A DNA stretch of 34,386 bases from Blastocatellia bacterium (GTDB lineage: Bacteria; Acidobacteriota; Blastocatellia; Pyrinomonadales; Pyrinomonadaceae). Below the pieces are notes generated by a model. It ran no database searches, was not told where the DNA came from, and worked only from the letters and a program-made list of their open reading frames with translations. The number at the start of each line of letters is the position of its first letter. The first letter of the stretch is position 1. Shown one piece after another: positions 9,045-16,599 of the stretch. The position numbers were made by a program, and so were the translations under genes. The stretch lies in the NCBI GenBank assembly GCA_016789145.1, contig JAEUQI010000031.1, positions 1 to 34,386 on the forward strand, in the 5' to 3' direction.

Positions 9045-9673
9045 TACTGTGCACCTCCGTCATTGTTCTGGGCGACGTCGGTTTGCGGCGTTGCCGAATA
9101 GCTGTAGCCGGGCGAATAGATCACTCGTAACGTATATTCCGTATAGACGACGCGTTCTGTCTCTTGCCGGTCCTGTCCGCGAAGCTCTGCCTGAAACAGG
9201 TCTGAGTTCGACATATTCTCGATCATATTTATGACCGACGCGTAATCGCGACTCAGGACGCCAAGTTCGATCTCAGCCTTGAGCTTGTCTCCGTCGGCGT
9301 AAACATTCTGAACCGTAATTCGCGAAGCGCTGACGCTGCCCGGCAACACGGATTCGAGGTCGGCGAATAAACGCGACCAGCCAAATCGTTTGTTAGCAAC
9401 AAGCTTGTGCGACGCAGAAAGTATCGCTTTCTGTTCCGGCGTCAGTTCTTGCTGAACCTTTTCGCCCTCGCCTTTTAGTTGTTTGATCTGATTCTCGCGG
9501 TCGGTGATGTCTGCACGGAGGCTCTTGTTTTGATCCGAGTTTTGCTTCAGTTGGTACAGGCAAAGCAACAGCGCAATGCCGCCGATCAGCAGCATCACTA
9601 ATGACAGCAAATACGGCAAAACCCTGTTTCTGAAGGGCCGTGTCGAGAGATTGAGATCAGTGATAAACGCCAA
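9044..9673 (-). CDS. pilN: PilN-like fimbrial assembly protein
   Basis: 209 residues. The short N-terminus DLNLSTRPFRNR resembles the INLLPxRE-like cytoplasmic motif by which PilN binds PilM. It is followed by one membrane helix (about 20-42) and a coiled coil (LKQNSDQNKSLRADITDRENQIKQL, in parts). The periplasmic domain contains WSRLFADLESVLPGSVSASRI, matching the usual PilN pattern (L..L...LP..v.l..i). It is the first gene of the operon. Unusually, pilM is not upstream: the neighbour is a diguanylate cyclase gene, 130 bases away. Confidence 0.85.
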   Translation of the reverse strand: MAFITDLNLSTRPFRNRVLPYLLSLVMLLIGGIALLLCLYQLKQNSDQNKSLRADITDRENQIKQLKGEGEKVQQELTPEQKAILSASHKLVANKRFGWSRLFADLESVLPGSVSASRITVQNVYADGDKLKAEIELGVLSRDYASVINMIENMSNSDLFQAELRGQDRQETERVVYTEYTLRVIYSPGYSYSATPQTDVAQNNDGGAQ

Positions 9674-9803
9674 ACTAAAATTCCGCCTGAAAATCGACTT
9701 ATCGCAAAGCTAAATGAGCGCGAACAAAGAGTTTAACACGAAGCCGCGTCACATGTCTTTCACGCGCATTGACCTCGGAATGTTGCGCTTTTTCTTTAGC
9801 GTA

Positions 9804-10736
9804 TCAGTCGCGTCGAGCGGGCAGATGCCTGTTCAATTCTTCCTGCGAGATGTCGCGATAGGCAGCCACGCGATTACGCCCCTCACGTTTGGCTCGGTAA
9901 AGAGCAGAATCTGCCATCTCGACCAGCTCGATCGGATCTGATGAATCCTCGGGAAACGACGCGATACCAATGCTCATGGTAATTCTATGAGTGTGATCGG
10001 TGCGGCCGGGCTGGAGCACTGAAAATTCGCGTGATTCGACCGTTTTCCGCATACGCTCTGCGGCGACAAGTGCCTGGGGCAATTCGGCGTCGAGCAAAAA
10101 TGCTGCGAATTCGTCTCCGCCAAACCTCGCCGCAGCATCGCCGCTACGCAGATTTGCCATTATCGACATACCGATCTCTTCGATGGTCTTACTACCGGTC
10201 AGGTGGCCGAATGAATCATTAACAGCCTTAAAATTATCACCGTCCATCATCAACACACAGAACGGACGGCCTTCGGTTGCAGCTCGGCCCGCCTCTCGGC
10301 GGAGTTCGGAAAAGAACGACCGGCTCGATAACAATCCTGTCAGATCGTCGTGTGAAATAAGCCTGTGGATCTGACGCTGATATTCGCGGTCGATCTCGTC
10401 GAGCAGGTCAAATCTCAGGATCGTCTCGCCGATCGCGATCTTATCGCCGTTGGTCAATTTCTCGCTCGAAATACGTCGCCCATTGATAAACGTGCCATTT
10501 CGCGACATCAGATCGGTCAAAACGTAATCGTTCACGAATGAGCCTTCGCGTTTCACGGCGTTGATACGAGCATGCTGACGCGAAACCTGCGTGTCATTTA
10601 CACGCACGTCGGCCTCGAGAGCGCGACCCAAGATGACCTCTTCACGTTCAAGCGGTATCGGCACTGCGATCAGTTCGCCGCTCAGGAAGACAAGCGCCGG
10701 CCTGATATCCCGTCTTATAATTTCCGCATCGTTCAT
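9804..10736 (-). CDS. FHA-GGDEF diguanylate cyclase
   Basis: 310 residues. The N-terminal FHA domain (about 14-110) has the conserved GR at 37-38, SRQH starting at 52 and the N80-G81 loop, so it should bind phosphothreonine peptides. A GGDEF domain (about 125-300) has a complete active site GGDEF at 206-210 and an inhibitory-site RxxD (R197-S-G-D200) exactly five residues upstream. Both synthesis of cyclic-di-GMP and product feedback inhibition are therefore expected. No transmembrane segment is present. No Shine-Dalgarno is visible before the ATG. It lies next to the pilus assembly operon, which suggests that phospho-dependent signalling controls pilus activity through cyclic-di-GMP. Confidence 0.93.
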   Translation of the reverse strand: MNDAEIIRRDIRPALVFLSGELIAVPIPLEREEVILGRALEADVRVNDTQVSRQHARINAVKREGSFVNDYVLTDLMSRNGTFINGRRISSEKLTNGDKIAIGETILRFDLLDEIDREYQRQIHRLISHDDLTGLLSSRSFFSELRREAGRAATEGRPFCVLMMDGDNFKAVNDSFGHLTGSKTIEEIGMSIMANLRSGDAAARFGGDEFAAFLLDAELPQALVAAERMRKTVESREFSVLQPGRTDHTHRITMSIGIASFPEDSSDPIELVEMADSALYRAKREGRNRVAAYRDISQEELNRHLPARRD

Positions 10737-10835
10737 ATGATGATGGAAGGCCTTGGTGAGGAAGGGAACAAACTATAGTTTAACCTATTCTTTGCAATGA
10801 TTTAAAGACTTTTTTGCGGCTATTTTGACCACTCG

Positions 10836-12602
10836 CTAGAGGTGTGAACATCGACCTTGATCGACTTGCTTAACAAACTCTTCTGCCGCGCGAACCATTG
10901 CCGCCGACAACATAGACGCCGTAGCCTCGGCTTCGGTTGCGTCACATTCCAGAACGATTTCGTCGTGTACGATATTAACGAGCCGAGCGGACGTTCCCAT
11001 CGAATCGTCGTGTAGGAGCCTCAGGGCTCTCTTCAAAATGTCGGCCGAAGTGCCCTGGATCGGCATATTCTTAGCATAACGCTGTGTCGCCGCGACCGAG
11101 GCTCGGTCAGCGGAATCGAAGCGAAACTTTGCCATTCGCCCGCTCGCAGTGCGGATCGAGCCGGTTTCGATCGCGGTCTTTGCTGCATTCCGGAGCCATT
11201 CGTCCATCTTCGGATAGGTCGCGAAATAGCGACGAAGTGTATTCTCAGCCTCCGTTTGCGTGAGGCCCGTCATCATCGCAAAGCGCGAAGCTCCGATGCC
11301 GTAAACGACGCCGAAATTCAATCGTTTTGCAAACGAGCGTTGATCGGGCGTCACGTCTTTCTCGTCAATTCCAAAAACTTGAGCTGCGGTCGCCGCGTGA
11401 AAATCACGTCCCGACGCGAATGCATTAATGAAATTTTCATCGCCCGAAAAATCAGCGAGAATGCGAAGTTCGATCTGCGAATAGTCTGCGATCACCAAAG
11501 CCTTGCCTTCAGGAGCACGGAAACAACGCCGATATTCTTCGGTGTGCGGTATCTGCTGAAGATTCGGTTTCGAACAAGAGAACCGTCCGGTCGGAGCGCC
11601 GATCTGGCGGAAATCGGCATGAACGCGACCGGTCTTTGGTTCGATGAATTCGAGAATGTTCTCGCCGAAACTCGAGATCGATTTTGCCGCCGCACGGTAT
11701 TCCAGTAGCTTGGCGACAACAGGATACCCATCGGCTAGCGGCTGCAATTCCCACGCTCGCGTCGAATTTGGCAAGGGGATTCCGAGGCCTTCGAGAGCAT
11801 CGTTCACCTGTTGAGGCGAATCGAGATTGATCTGCGTCCCGCCAAACAGCGAAGCTTGAGCAACGCCGCCGGCTAGCATCGACTGCAGTTCGTCGCCCGT
11901 TCTTCGCTGAATTGCCTCGACCTTCTTTAGTTGTTCGCGCCAACGCGATACGTCGAGATAGAAACCGTTGAGCTCCATTGCAGAAACAGGAATTACGCAC
12001 TCGTTCTCAAGAGCCAACGCTCGCTCGAGCCCGTCGCCAACTATGCGTTCCTGGAGCTTGGCGTAAACCTCGGGCATGATCGCGGCGTCTTTTGCGGCGT
12101 ATTCGACTTGCGACTGCGAAAGCTCATTTGCCGACCAATCGCTGACCTGTTGGCTTTTGTCGAGCGTTCTGCCGAGAAAGAACTGGACTACGTCCGCGAG
12201 TCCGTGGCGGCGCTCGCCTTCGCCGGCGGCGATGAGTTGGCTGGCTAGATAGGTGTCATAAATGTTGGCTGTTTCGACACCCAAATGATAAAGCGTCCAT
12301 TTCGCGTCAAACTTTGCATTGTGGGCGACCTTTATCTGTTTCTTCGAGGTCAGCAGGTCGCGAAGCGGTGCAAGATCCGGATTAGCACGCGACGCTGTCG
12401 GGTCTTCGCCGCCTCCGAAGGCTCGCATATCGACGACCTTCGTTTTTGCACCATCGCTCAACTGCAGCAAGCGAAGTTCGCCCCGGTACGGATCTAGCTC
12501 GGTCGTCTCGACGTCGAAACCGAGCACCGCTGCACCTTTCAATTCTTCGCATGCTCGCACCAAGCCGGCGGGATCGCTTACTAACTCAAAATATATTTCC
12601 AT
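10836..12602 (-). CDS. DNA polymerase I-like (family A) with 3'-5' exonuclease, no 5' nuclease; probable 3'-end frameshift
   Basis: 588 residues. The exonuclease domain (about 1-200) retains the DEDD set: FDVETT (D30, E32), HNAKFD (D99) and Y168xxxD172. The polymerase domain has motif A DYSQIELR (from 373), motif B R422xxxK426xxxF430..Y434G and motif C VHDE (545-548). The 5' nuclease domain of full-length Pol I is absent, as in several bacterial lineages. The reading frame ends ...EEFVKQVDQGRCSHL. One frame over, the next codons read IKVDVHTSSEWSK and then stop at 10820. This resembles the normal Pol I C-terminus (VEVGxGxxW), so one base gained or two lost near 10868-10880 is likely. The catalytic core is unaffected. 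Confidence 0.92.
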   Translation of the reverse strand: MEIYFELVSDPAGLVRACEELKGAAVLGFDVETTELDPYRGELRLLQLSDGAKTKVVDMRAFGGGEDPTASRANPDLAPLRDLLTSKKQIKVAHNAKFDAKWTLYHLGVETANIYDTYLASQLIAAGEGERRHGLADVVQFFLGRTLDKSQQVSDWSANELSQSQVEYAAKDAAIMPEVYAKLQERIVGDGLERALALENECVIPVSAMELNGFYLDVSRWREQLKKVEAIQRRTGDELQSMLAGGVAQASLFGGTQINLDSPQQVNDALEGLGIPLPNSTRAWELQPLADGYPVVAKLLEYRAAAKSISSFGENILEFIEPKTGRVHADFRQIGAPTGRFSCSKPNLQQIPHTEEYRRCFRAPEGKALVIADYSQIELRILADFSGDENFINAFASGRDFHAATAAQVFGIDEKDVTPDQRSFAKRLNFGVVYGIGASRFAMMTGLTQTEAENTLRRYFATYPKMDEWLRNAAKTAIETGSIRTASGRMAKFRFDSADRASVAATQRYAKNMPIQGTSADILKRALRLLHDDSMGTSARLVNIVHDEIVLECDATEAEATASMLSAAMVRAAEEFVKQVDQGRCSHL

Positions 12603-12635
12603 CGCTTAAACTCATTGTAACGGCAACGAGCGTAC

Positions 12636-12667
12636 AAAAAAAGACCGCCGCTAATTTAAGCGGCGGC
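12636..12667 (-). terminator. Intrinsic terminator after the 3D-domain gene
   Basis: An 8-bp GC-rich stem (CCGCCGCT at 12645-12652 with AGCGGCGG at 12659-12666) has a 6-base loop. Reading on the minus strand, it is followed by a run of seven T. It ends transcription of the 3D gene before the polymerase gene. Confidence 0.85.
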
Positions 12668-12693
12668 CGTAATTAATAGTACGTTTTATTAAA

Positions 12694-13188
12694 TCATTGA
12701 GCGGCAAAAACCTGAACTGTACGTCGTCCAAACTTGCGAGCTTCGGAACAGCCGGGCACCCAGATATCGATCTTTTTGCCCTTGATAGCACCGCCCGTGT
12801 CGGAAACTAAGTAAGTTCCGCTCCAGGCACCTGCACTGATCGTGACTCGCGAACCGAGCTTTAATACTCTCGGGTCTGCTGCAATGATGCCGCGGCGAAC
12901 GCCGTGTCCCATTGCGGTTTTGCCTTGAAGACAATACGCGGTCGCACTAAATGCTCCCTTGCTTGCTCCGGCACCGACTGCCTTTGATGAAACGGTCGGC
13001 TTGACGAGCTTTTTCCCGTCCTGTTGTAAATTCGTTACTAAAGTATTATCAGTAATTATATCTTCTGTTTTTGGTTGCGAATCATTCGCTATAACGAGAG
13101 TGGATTCCGTCTTTGTCTGGGCGTATACCAGTACTACGAGCATTGCCAAGACCGACAGGATCGCGCCTCCTCTAACGAGATTTTTCAT
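12694..13188 (-). CDS. Exported 3D-domain protein
   Basis: 164 residues from ATG at 13188, chosen because a GGAGAA ribosome site lies just upstream and a signal peptide (MKNLVRGGAILSVLAMLVV...YAQ, in part) begins there. The C-terminal half is a 3D domain: FSATAYC, MGHGVRRGIIAADPRVLKLGSRVTI and VSDTGGAIKGKKIDIW carry the conserved aspartates. The fold resembles the double-psi barrel of MltA/YuiC lytic transglycosylases that cleave peptidoglycan, but the G5 or LysM partner domains of Gram-positive homologues are absent. A terminator follows. The long upstream leader contains inverted repeats that may be regulatory. Confidence 0.87.
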   Translation of the reverse strand: MKNLVRGGAILSVLAMLVVLVYAQTKTESTLVIANDSQPKTEDIITDNTLVTNLQQDGKKLVKPTVSSKAVGAGASKGAFSATAYCLQGKTAMGHGVRRGIIAADPRVLKLGSRVTISAGAWSGTYLVSDTGGAIKGKKIDIWVPGCSEARKFGRRTVQVFAAQ

Positions 13189-13552
13189 TAAACTTCTCCA
13201 TCTAAAACGACTCGGAACTCCAAAAAAAGAAATGCTCGCCGAACATGAATTCGGGAGCGATAAAGCATCAGATCTTGTCAATTCAGAGCCAGTTGCGGCG
13301 AGCGAATTCTCACCTGTTTTCAAGCCCCTGTGGCTGAAACATATGGAGATGTTACCAGTTTTCGCATTTCGTGTCCACCGTGCTAAAAACCGCAACTCCT
13401 TATTTTATATGCAATTGCTGTATTCAAAGGCGCTTAGACGGACGAAAAAAATGTCATTTGGCGCGTGATTTGATAGACTCTAAACGCGAAATTCGCGATA
13501 ATTTCGCTTCTGATGAACGTGCAAATTGCCGCGTTCGAAACGAGGAAAAAAT
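13189..13552. other. Divergent intergenic region with structured leader upstream of the 3D gene
   Basis: 364 bases lie between the divergent 3D (minus) and PilZ (plus) genes, with no credible reading frame. Read on the minus strand, GCTCGCC (13297-13303) can pair with GGCGAGC (13234-13240), or locally with GGTGAG just before it. A small AGCC/GGCT hairpin precedes them. The alternative pairings resemble a leader switch. I could not match it to a known riboswitch. GAGG before the PilZ start is the only clear ribosome site on the plus side. Confidence 0.4.
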
Positions 13553-13918
13553 ATGAACGAAAGACGTGGTGGCGCGCGGCACATGGTCTCATTTCCGGTC
13601 CGCGTAAAGTGGCGCGGCGAAGACGGAAAGGAGATCGTTCAGGAAGGCCTTACCGAAAATGTCGGGCCGTCCGGCACGCTTATCTACCTGCCCCGAAATT
13701 TGCCGCTCGTCGGCGGCAAGGTTCACCTGACCGTGACCGAGGATCCGAAGAACGAAGTCACGGTAACAGCTTCGGTAATTCGTCTCGAACGCAACGCGGC
13801 TCATCCGCAAGCTGCACTACAACTGATCGACGGAATGCGTGCATGGAAAAAGCAGGTCTGGGAATACGCGGGCGAACTTATCGCAGCACAGGAACCTGAA
13901 GCCTTAGACGATTGGTAG
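13553..13918 (+). CDS. PilZ domain protein (degenerate cyclic-di-GMP motif)
   Basis: 121 residues from MNERRGGARH, chosen because GAGG lies eight bases upstream; an in-frame ATG at 13526 has no such site. The single domain has the PilZ N-terminal arginine motif RxxxR (R5-GGA-R9) and a beta barrel (FPVRVKWRGEDGKEIVQEG). The second motif reads ENVGPSG where D/N-x-S-x-x-G is expected, so the Ser is replaced by Gly. Cyclic-di-GMP binding is plausible but may be weak. The C-terminal helix (MRAWKKQVWEYAGELIAAQE, in part) is typical. It may be an effector for the nearby GGDEF cyclase. Confidence 0.78.
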   Translation: MNERRGGARHMVSFPVRVKWRGEDGKEIVQEGLTENVGPSGTLIYLPRNLPLVGGKVHLTVTEDPKNEVTVTASVIRLERNAAHPQAALQLIDGMRAWKKQVWEYAGELIAAQEPEALDDW

Positions 13919-13927
13919 ATAGCAGCC

Positions 13928-14025
13928 AGTAGTCGGTAGTCAGTAGTTCGAATCTATCAAACAGGATTCGAAACACGAGACCTTCATTTTTCTACCAACT
14001 ACTGTCTAGCGACTACTGACTACTT
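13928..14025. repeat. TAGTCGG/TAGTCAG interspersed inverted repeat
   Basis: The outer arms are heptad-like (AGTAGTCGGTAGTCAGTAG from 13928; CGACTACTGACTACT ending 14024). Inside is a perfect 8-bp hairpin, TTCGAATC (13947-13954) with GATTCGAA (13965-13972). The right arm ends four bases before the ATG of the next gene. A related copy lies at 25322-25411. Confidence 0.8.
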
Positions 14026-14028
14026 TTT

Positions 14029-15192
14029 ATGAATATTCTAGTTCTCGGAGCCGGCCGTATGGGGCACGGTGCTGCATTTGACCTCGTTCACAACTCGCCT
14101 GATGTTGCCTCGGTAACGGTCGCTGACTTTCACTTGGACAAGGCAGAGGCGGTGGCTAAAGCCGTTGGCGGCAACATCGTTGCGAAACAGATAGACGCGT
14201 CGAATTACGATGATATCGTCGCTCTTTTCCGCGGCCACGACAGTGTGATCTCCTGCGTCAATTATTGGTATAACGTCTCGCTTTCAAAAGCGGCTATCGA
14301 GGTCGGTGCTAACTTCTGCGACCTCGGCGGCAACAATTACATTGTTGACGAACAGCTAGCTCTCGACGAACAAGCTCGTGCCGTGGGCGTCAATATCATT
14401 CCCGATTGCGGCCTCGCTCCCGGAATGGTTTCGATCCTAGCGATGCACGCGGCGTCGAAATTTGAGACCGTCGATGAGATACACATACGCGTCGGCGGCC
14501 TGCCGCAAGATCCCCAACCGCCGCTCAACTACCAACTAGTATTTTCGGTCGAGGGCCTGATCAACGAGTATATCGAGGTCGCTCGCGTTATACGCGACGG
14601 TAAGATCACCGAGGTCGAATCGATGACCGAGATCGAATCGCTCGAGTTTGACGGCTTTCCGCCGCTCGAAGCATTCCAAACCAGCGGCGGCACATCAACG
14701 TTGCCCGATACGTTTCTCGGCAAGATCAAGGAACTCGATTACAAGACGATTCGCTACGCCGGACACTGCGAGAAATTCAAGACCATGATCGACCTCGGCC
14801 TCTGTTCGAGCGAGCCCGTTGATGTTGGTCGCGACGACGGGCAAGCAGGGATGCTTGCCATTCCAGTCACGCCGAGAAAGGTCTTTGGTGAGCTTTTGCA
14901 AAAGCACTTACCGGCCGACGGCCCGGATTACGTTCTAGTTCGAGTCGAGGTCGTCGGAACGCGGGCACCCCTGCCCGCCCGTCTCCGTTACGATATCGTT
15001 GACAAACAAGACGAATCAACCGGAATGTCCGCAATGATGCGAACGACCGCATTCCCGGCCTCGATAATCGCCCAAATGATGGCCCGCGGCGATGTGAATT
15101 TGCGCGGAGCGACGCCGCAGGAAAAGGCGATCGATGCGGAGAAATTTGTTCAAGAGCTGGATCGGCGCAATATCTCAATCACAGAAAGCTAG
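14029..15192 (+). CDS. Saccharopine dehydrogenase-like oxidoreductase
   Basis: 387 residues. The N-terminal Rossmann fold has the dinucleotide motif VLGAGRMG (4-11). The catalytic/substrate domain contains FCDLGGN and PDCGLAPGM, typical of saccharopine dehydrogenase and lysine 6-dehydrogenase-type proteins. The C-terminal part ends with GMSAMMRTTAFPASIIAQMM. It probably oxidises an amino-acid adduct with NAD(P); the substrate is not fixed by sequence. No Shine-Dalgarno is present because a repeat element abuts the ATG. Two strong palindromes lie inside the gene (14840-14859, 14961-14978), both in segments likely to be variable. Confidence 0.88.
   Translation: MNILVLGAGRMGHGAAFDLVHNSPDVASVTVADFHLDKAEAVAKAVGGNIVAKQIDASNYDDIVALFRGHDSVISCVNYWYNVSLSKAAIEVGANFCDLGGNNYIVDEQLALDEQARAVGVNIIPDCGLAPGMVSILAMHAASKFETVDEIHIRVGGLPQDPQPPLNYQLVFSVEGLINEYIEVARVIRDGKITEVESMTEIESLEFDGFPPLEAFQTSGGTSTLPDTFLGKIKELDYKTIRYAGHCEKFKTMIDLGLCSSEPVDVGRDDGQAGMLAIPVTPRKVFGELLQKHLPADGPDYVLVRVEVVGTRAPLPARLRYDIVDKQDESTGMSAMMRTTAFPASIIAQMMARGDVNLRGATPQEKAIDAEKFVQELDRRNISITES
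14840..14859. repeat. Intragenic palindrome in the dehydrogenase gene
   Basis: GGCAAGCA and TGCTTGCC form a perfect 8-bp stem around a 4-base loop, inside the coding frame (residues GQAGMLAI). Its shape resembles an extragenic REP element. Confidence 0.75.
14961..14978. repeat. Second intragenic palindrome in the dehydrogenase gene
   Basis: GCGGGCA and TGCCCGC form a perfect 7-bp stem around CCCC, inside the coding frame (residues TRAPLPARL). Confidence 0.75.
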
Positions 15193-15291
15193 TATTTTCG
15201 TAAAACAGCCCTGGACCGATCATTCATCAAACGATTTCTGTCGCTTTGCTCGCTAGATGTCGATCCTTCAGGGTTTTACTTGCGAATTTTA

Positions 15292-15320
15292 TTGAAACAA
15301 TGTGTCATTTGTGATAGTAT
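15292..15320 (+). promoter_or_regulatory. Sigma-70 type extended -10 promoter, locus A
   Basis: TTGAAA (15292-15297), a 17-base spacer and TAGTAT (15315-15320), with TGA immediately before the -10. Transcription would begin near 15327, running + into non-coding DNA. Confidence 0.6.
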
Positions 15321-15352
15321 ACTCAATGACCGCAACGGATGCGGCAGTTAGA

Positions 15353-15361
15353 TCTTTGACA
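15353..15361 (+). promoter_or_regulatory. boxA-like antitermination site, locus A
   Basis: TCTTTGACA, close to the boxA core (CTTTRA) bound by NusB/NusE in rRNA leaders. It lies about 33 bases after the -10. The identical nine bases occur at 21559-21567 in locus B. Confidence 0.5.
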
Positions 15362-15549
15362 AGTATTTTCAGGACGATAAACAGCAACCACCGTAGGTGG
15401 TTCTGAGTTGATCGATCATTTCGACCGTTTCACGCAGTAAAAGCGGCAGATCTTACAAGGTTTAATACACGTGTATGACAGTTTTGTAGAAAAACGGCGA
15501 AATTCGAGGCAAAAATGTCGCTAACTCGTTTAGTATCAACCACTTCTGC

Positions 15550-15614
15550 GTCCACGAACACCTGTGGACACGCCGTGGACAGCCGGTGGACACGCGGTGG
15601 ACAGTTGGTGGACA
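15550..15614 (+). repeat. Phased GTGGACA array with inverted half-site
   Basis: GTGGACA begins at 15564, 15575, 15586, 15597 and 15608, an exact 11-base period over five copies, with variable 4-base fillers. An inverted half-site GTCCAC (15550-15555) lies 8 bases before the first copy. A period of 11 is not a multiple of 3, so it is not coding. It fits phased protein sites, or an RNA anti-repeat plus repeats. Confidence 0.9.
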
Positions 15615-15620
15615 AAACGC

Positions 15621-15646
15621 AAAAAAAGACCGCCCTTTCGGACGGC
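15621..15646 (-). terminator. Intrinsic terminator of the sigma factor gene
   Basis: On the minus strand, CCGTCC-GAAA-GGGCGG (one G-T pair, GNRA-type loop) is followed by seven T, about 30 bases after the sigma factor stop. Confidence 0.85.
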
Positions 15647-15674
15647 CATTTGAAATGACTTTCGTCGTGGTCAC

Positions 15675-16343
15675 TTAGGCATTCAACCCGATCATTCTCG
15701 GATTTGCCTTCTTCTTAAGTAACTTCTGCAACTTCAGCCGTGCTTTGTGAAGCTGCGATTTCGAGGTGCCGACCGAGCAGCCGAGAATTCTCGCTACCTC
15801 TTCGTGCTCAAAACCTTCGACGTCGTGAAGGACGAAAACGTTTTTGTAGCCGTCCGGCAACTGGCCGATCGCGTGCTCGAGGGCGATCTTGTCAACGATC
15901 TGCATCCTTTCCGGATTTACTGAGCCGGTCACGATCTGGTCAGGTGTTTCGCCTTCTTCGGTGACCTTTTCGTACTTCACCGTGCGTTTGCGGAAATGCA
16001 TCAAGACCTGATTTACGGTCATACGGTGCAGCCAGGTCGTGAACGCCGAATCGCCTCGGAAACTGCCGATCTTGCGATAGAGCTGGATGAAAACATCCTG
16101 CGTCAGGTCTTCGGCCTCGCTCGCGTTCTGCAGCATTCGCAGACAGATCGAATAAACGCGTCGGTGATGACGTTTGTAGATCTCTTCGAATGCCGCCATG
16201 TCGCCATTTGACGCATTTCGGGCGAGGTCGAGGTCGGTCGTTGCTTTAGTCACAGCTGCAACATTTGCCGAGAAAGTAACGGTATCTGTATCTATTCCTT
16301 GTTCGCTATGAAAAACCGGAAAATTTAGTGCTTGTGTTGTCAT
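15675..16343 (-). CDS. ECF-type RNA polymerase sigma factor
   Basis: 222 residues from ATG at 16343, chosen for the GAGGGGG ribosome site; the longer frame to 16442 has none. A divergent N-terminal tail of about 50 residues is followed by sigma region 2 ([25 protein letters not shown] and [22 protein letters not shown], in parts) and region 4 ([26 protein letters not shown] then [14 protein letters not shown]). It recruits RNA polymerase to a stress or envelope regulon. No anti-sigma gene is adjacent, so control is probably at another level. It ends at a good terminator. Confidence 0.93.
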   Translation of the reverse strand: MTTQALNFPVFHSEQGIDTDTVTFSANVAAVTKATTDLDLARNASNGDMAAFEEIYKRHHRRVYSICLRMLQNASEAEDLTQDVFIQLYRKIGSFRGDSAFTTWLHRMTVNQVLMHFRKRTVKYEKVTEEGETPDQIVTGSVNPERMQIVDKIALEHAIGQLPDGYKNVFVLHDVEGFEHEEVARILGCSVGTSKSQLHKARLKLQKLLKKKANPRMIGLNA

Positions 16344-16599
16344 TGTAGCGTCCCCCTCGGAAATGACTAGTTCAATTGCCGTGCCACGAAGCCGAAAAGC
16401 CGCAAAAGCCCTTTGTTTGTGGTGCTTTTTGCGGCAAACCATTTGCGCGTCCGCGCATCTAAGCGCAACGCAAATAGCCGCTTTCGTAGCCCGAGTGCAC
16501 GGTTTGCTACACGTTTTGGTGTAGTAACTTCTGTTCGAATTCGCGGCTCGAAATGGTAAACTCTAGCTTCGTCGCAGGCACCGAGACGGAGATCTATCG

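Larger units (their letters stand above)
15193..15674. other. Non-coding locus A: promoter, boxA-like site, hairpin and repeat array
   Basis: 482 bases lie between two convergent genes. No reading frame here looks like a protein. It holds, in + order: an extended -10 promoter, a boxA-like word, a 3-base-loop hairpin (AACCACC 15386-15392 with GGTGGTT 15396-15402), an inverted half-site plus five direct GTGGACA copies, and then the terminator of the opposing sigma gene. It is probably an untranslated RNA gene or a regulatory platform. Confidence 0.6.

Noticed and set aside
13290..13330. Cobalamin-riboswitch-like words (GGTGAGAAT, GCCGCAACTG) upstream of the 3D gene
   Set aside because: The surrounding stems have the wrong topology: GGTGAG pairs with CTCGCC directly, and the other conserved cobalamin blocks are absent.
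15292..15323. TTGAAA with TATACT as the -35/-10 pair of locus A
   Set aside because: The spacer would be 20 bases. TAGTAT at 15315 gives 17 bases and an extended TG, so I preferred it.
15550..15614. CRISPR array
   Set aside because: Repeat units are 7 bases with 4-base fillers; no spacers of 25-40 bases and no cas genes.
15564..15614. Replication origin with DnaA boxes or iterons
   Set aside because: GTGGACA only partly matches the DnaA box TGTGGATAA. No dnaA, dnaN or rep gene is near and there is no AT-rich unwinding region next to the array.
15430..15615. 61-codon minus-strand frame over the GTGGACA array
   Set aside because: The 11-base period changes frame with each copy, and the predicted peptide has no domain or ribosome site.
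16344..16442. Longer N-terminus for the sigma factor
   Set aside because: The extra 33 residues have no sigma similarity, and the GAGGGGG ribosome site fits the ATG at 16343.
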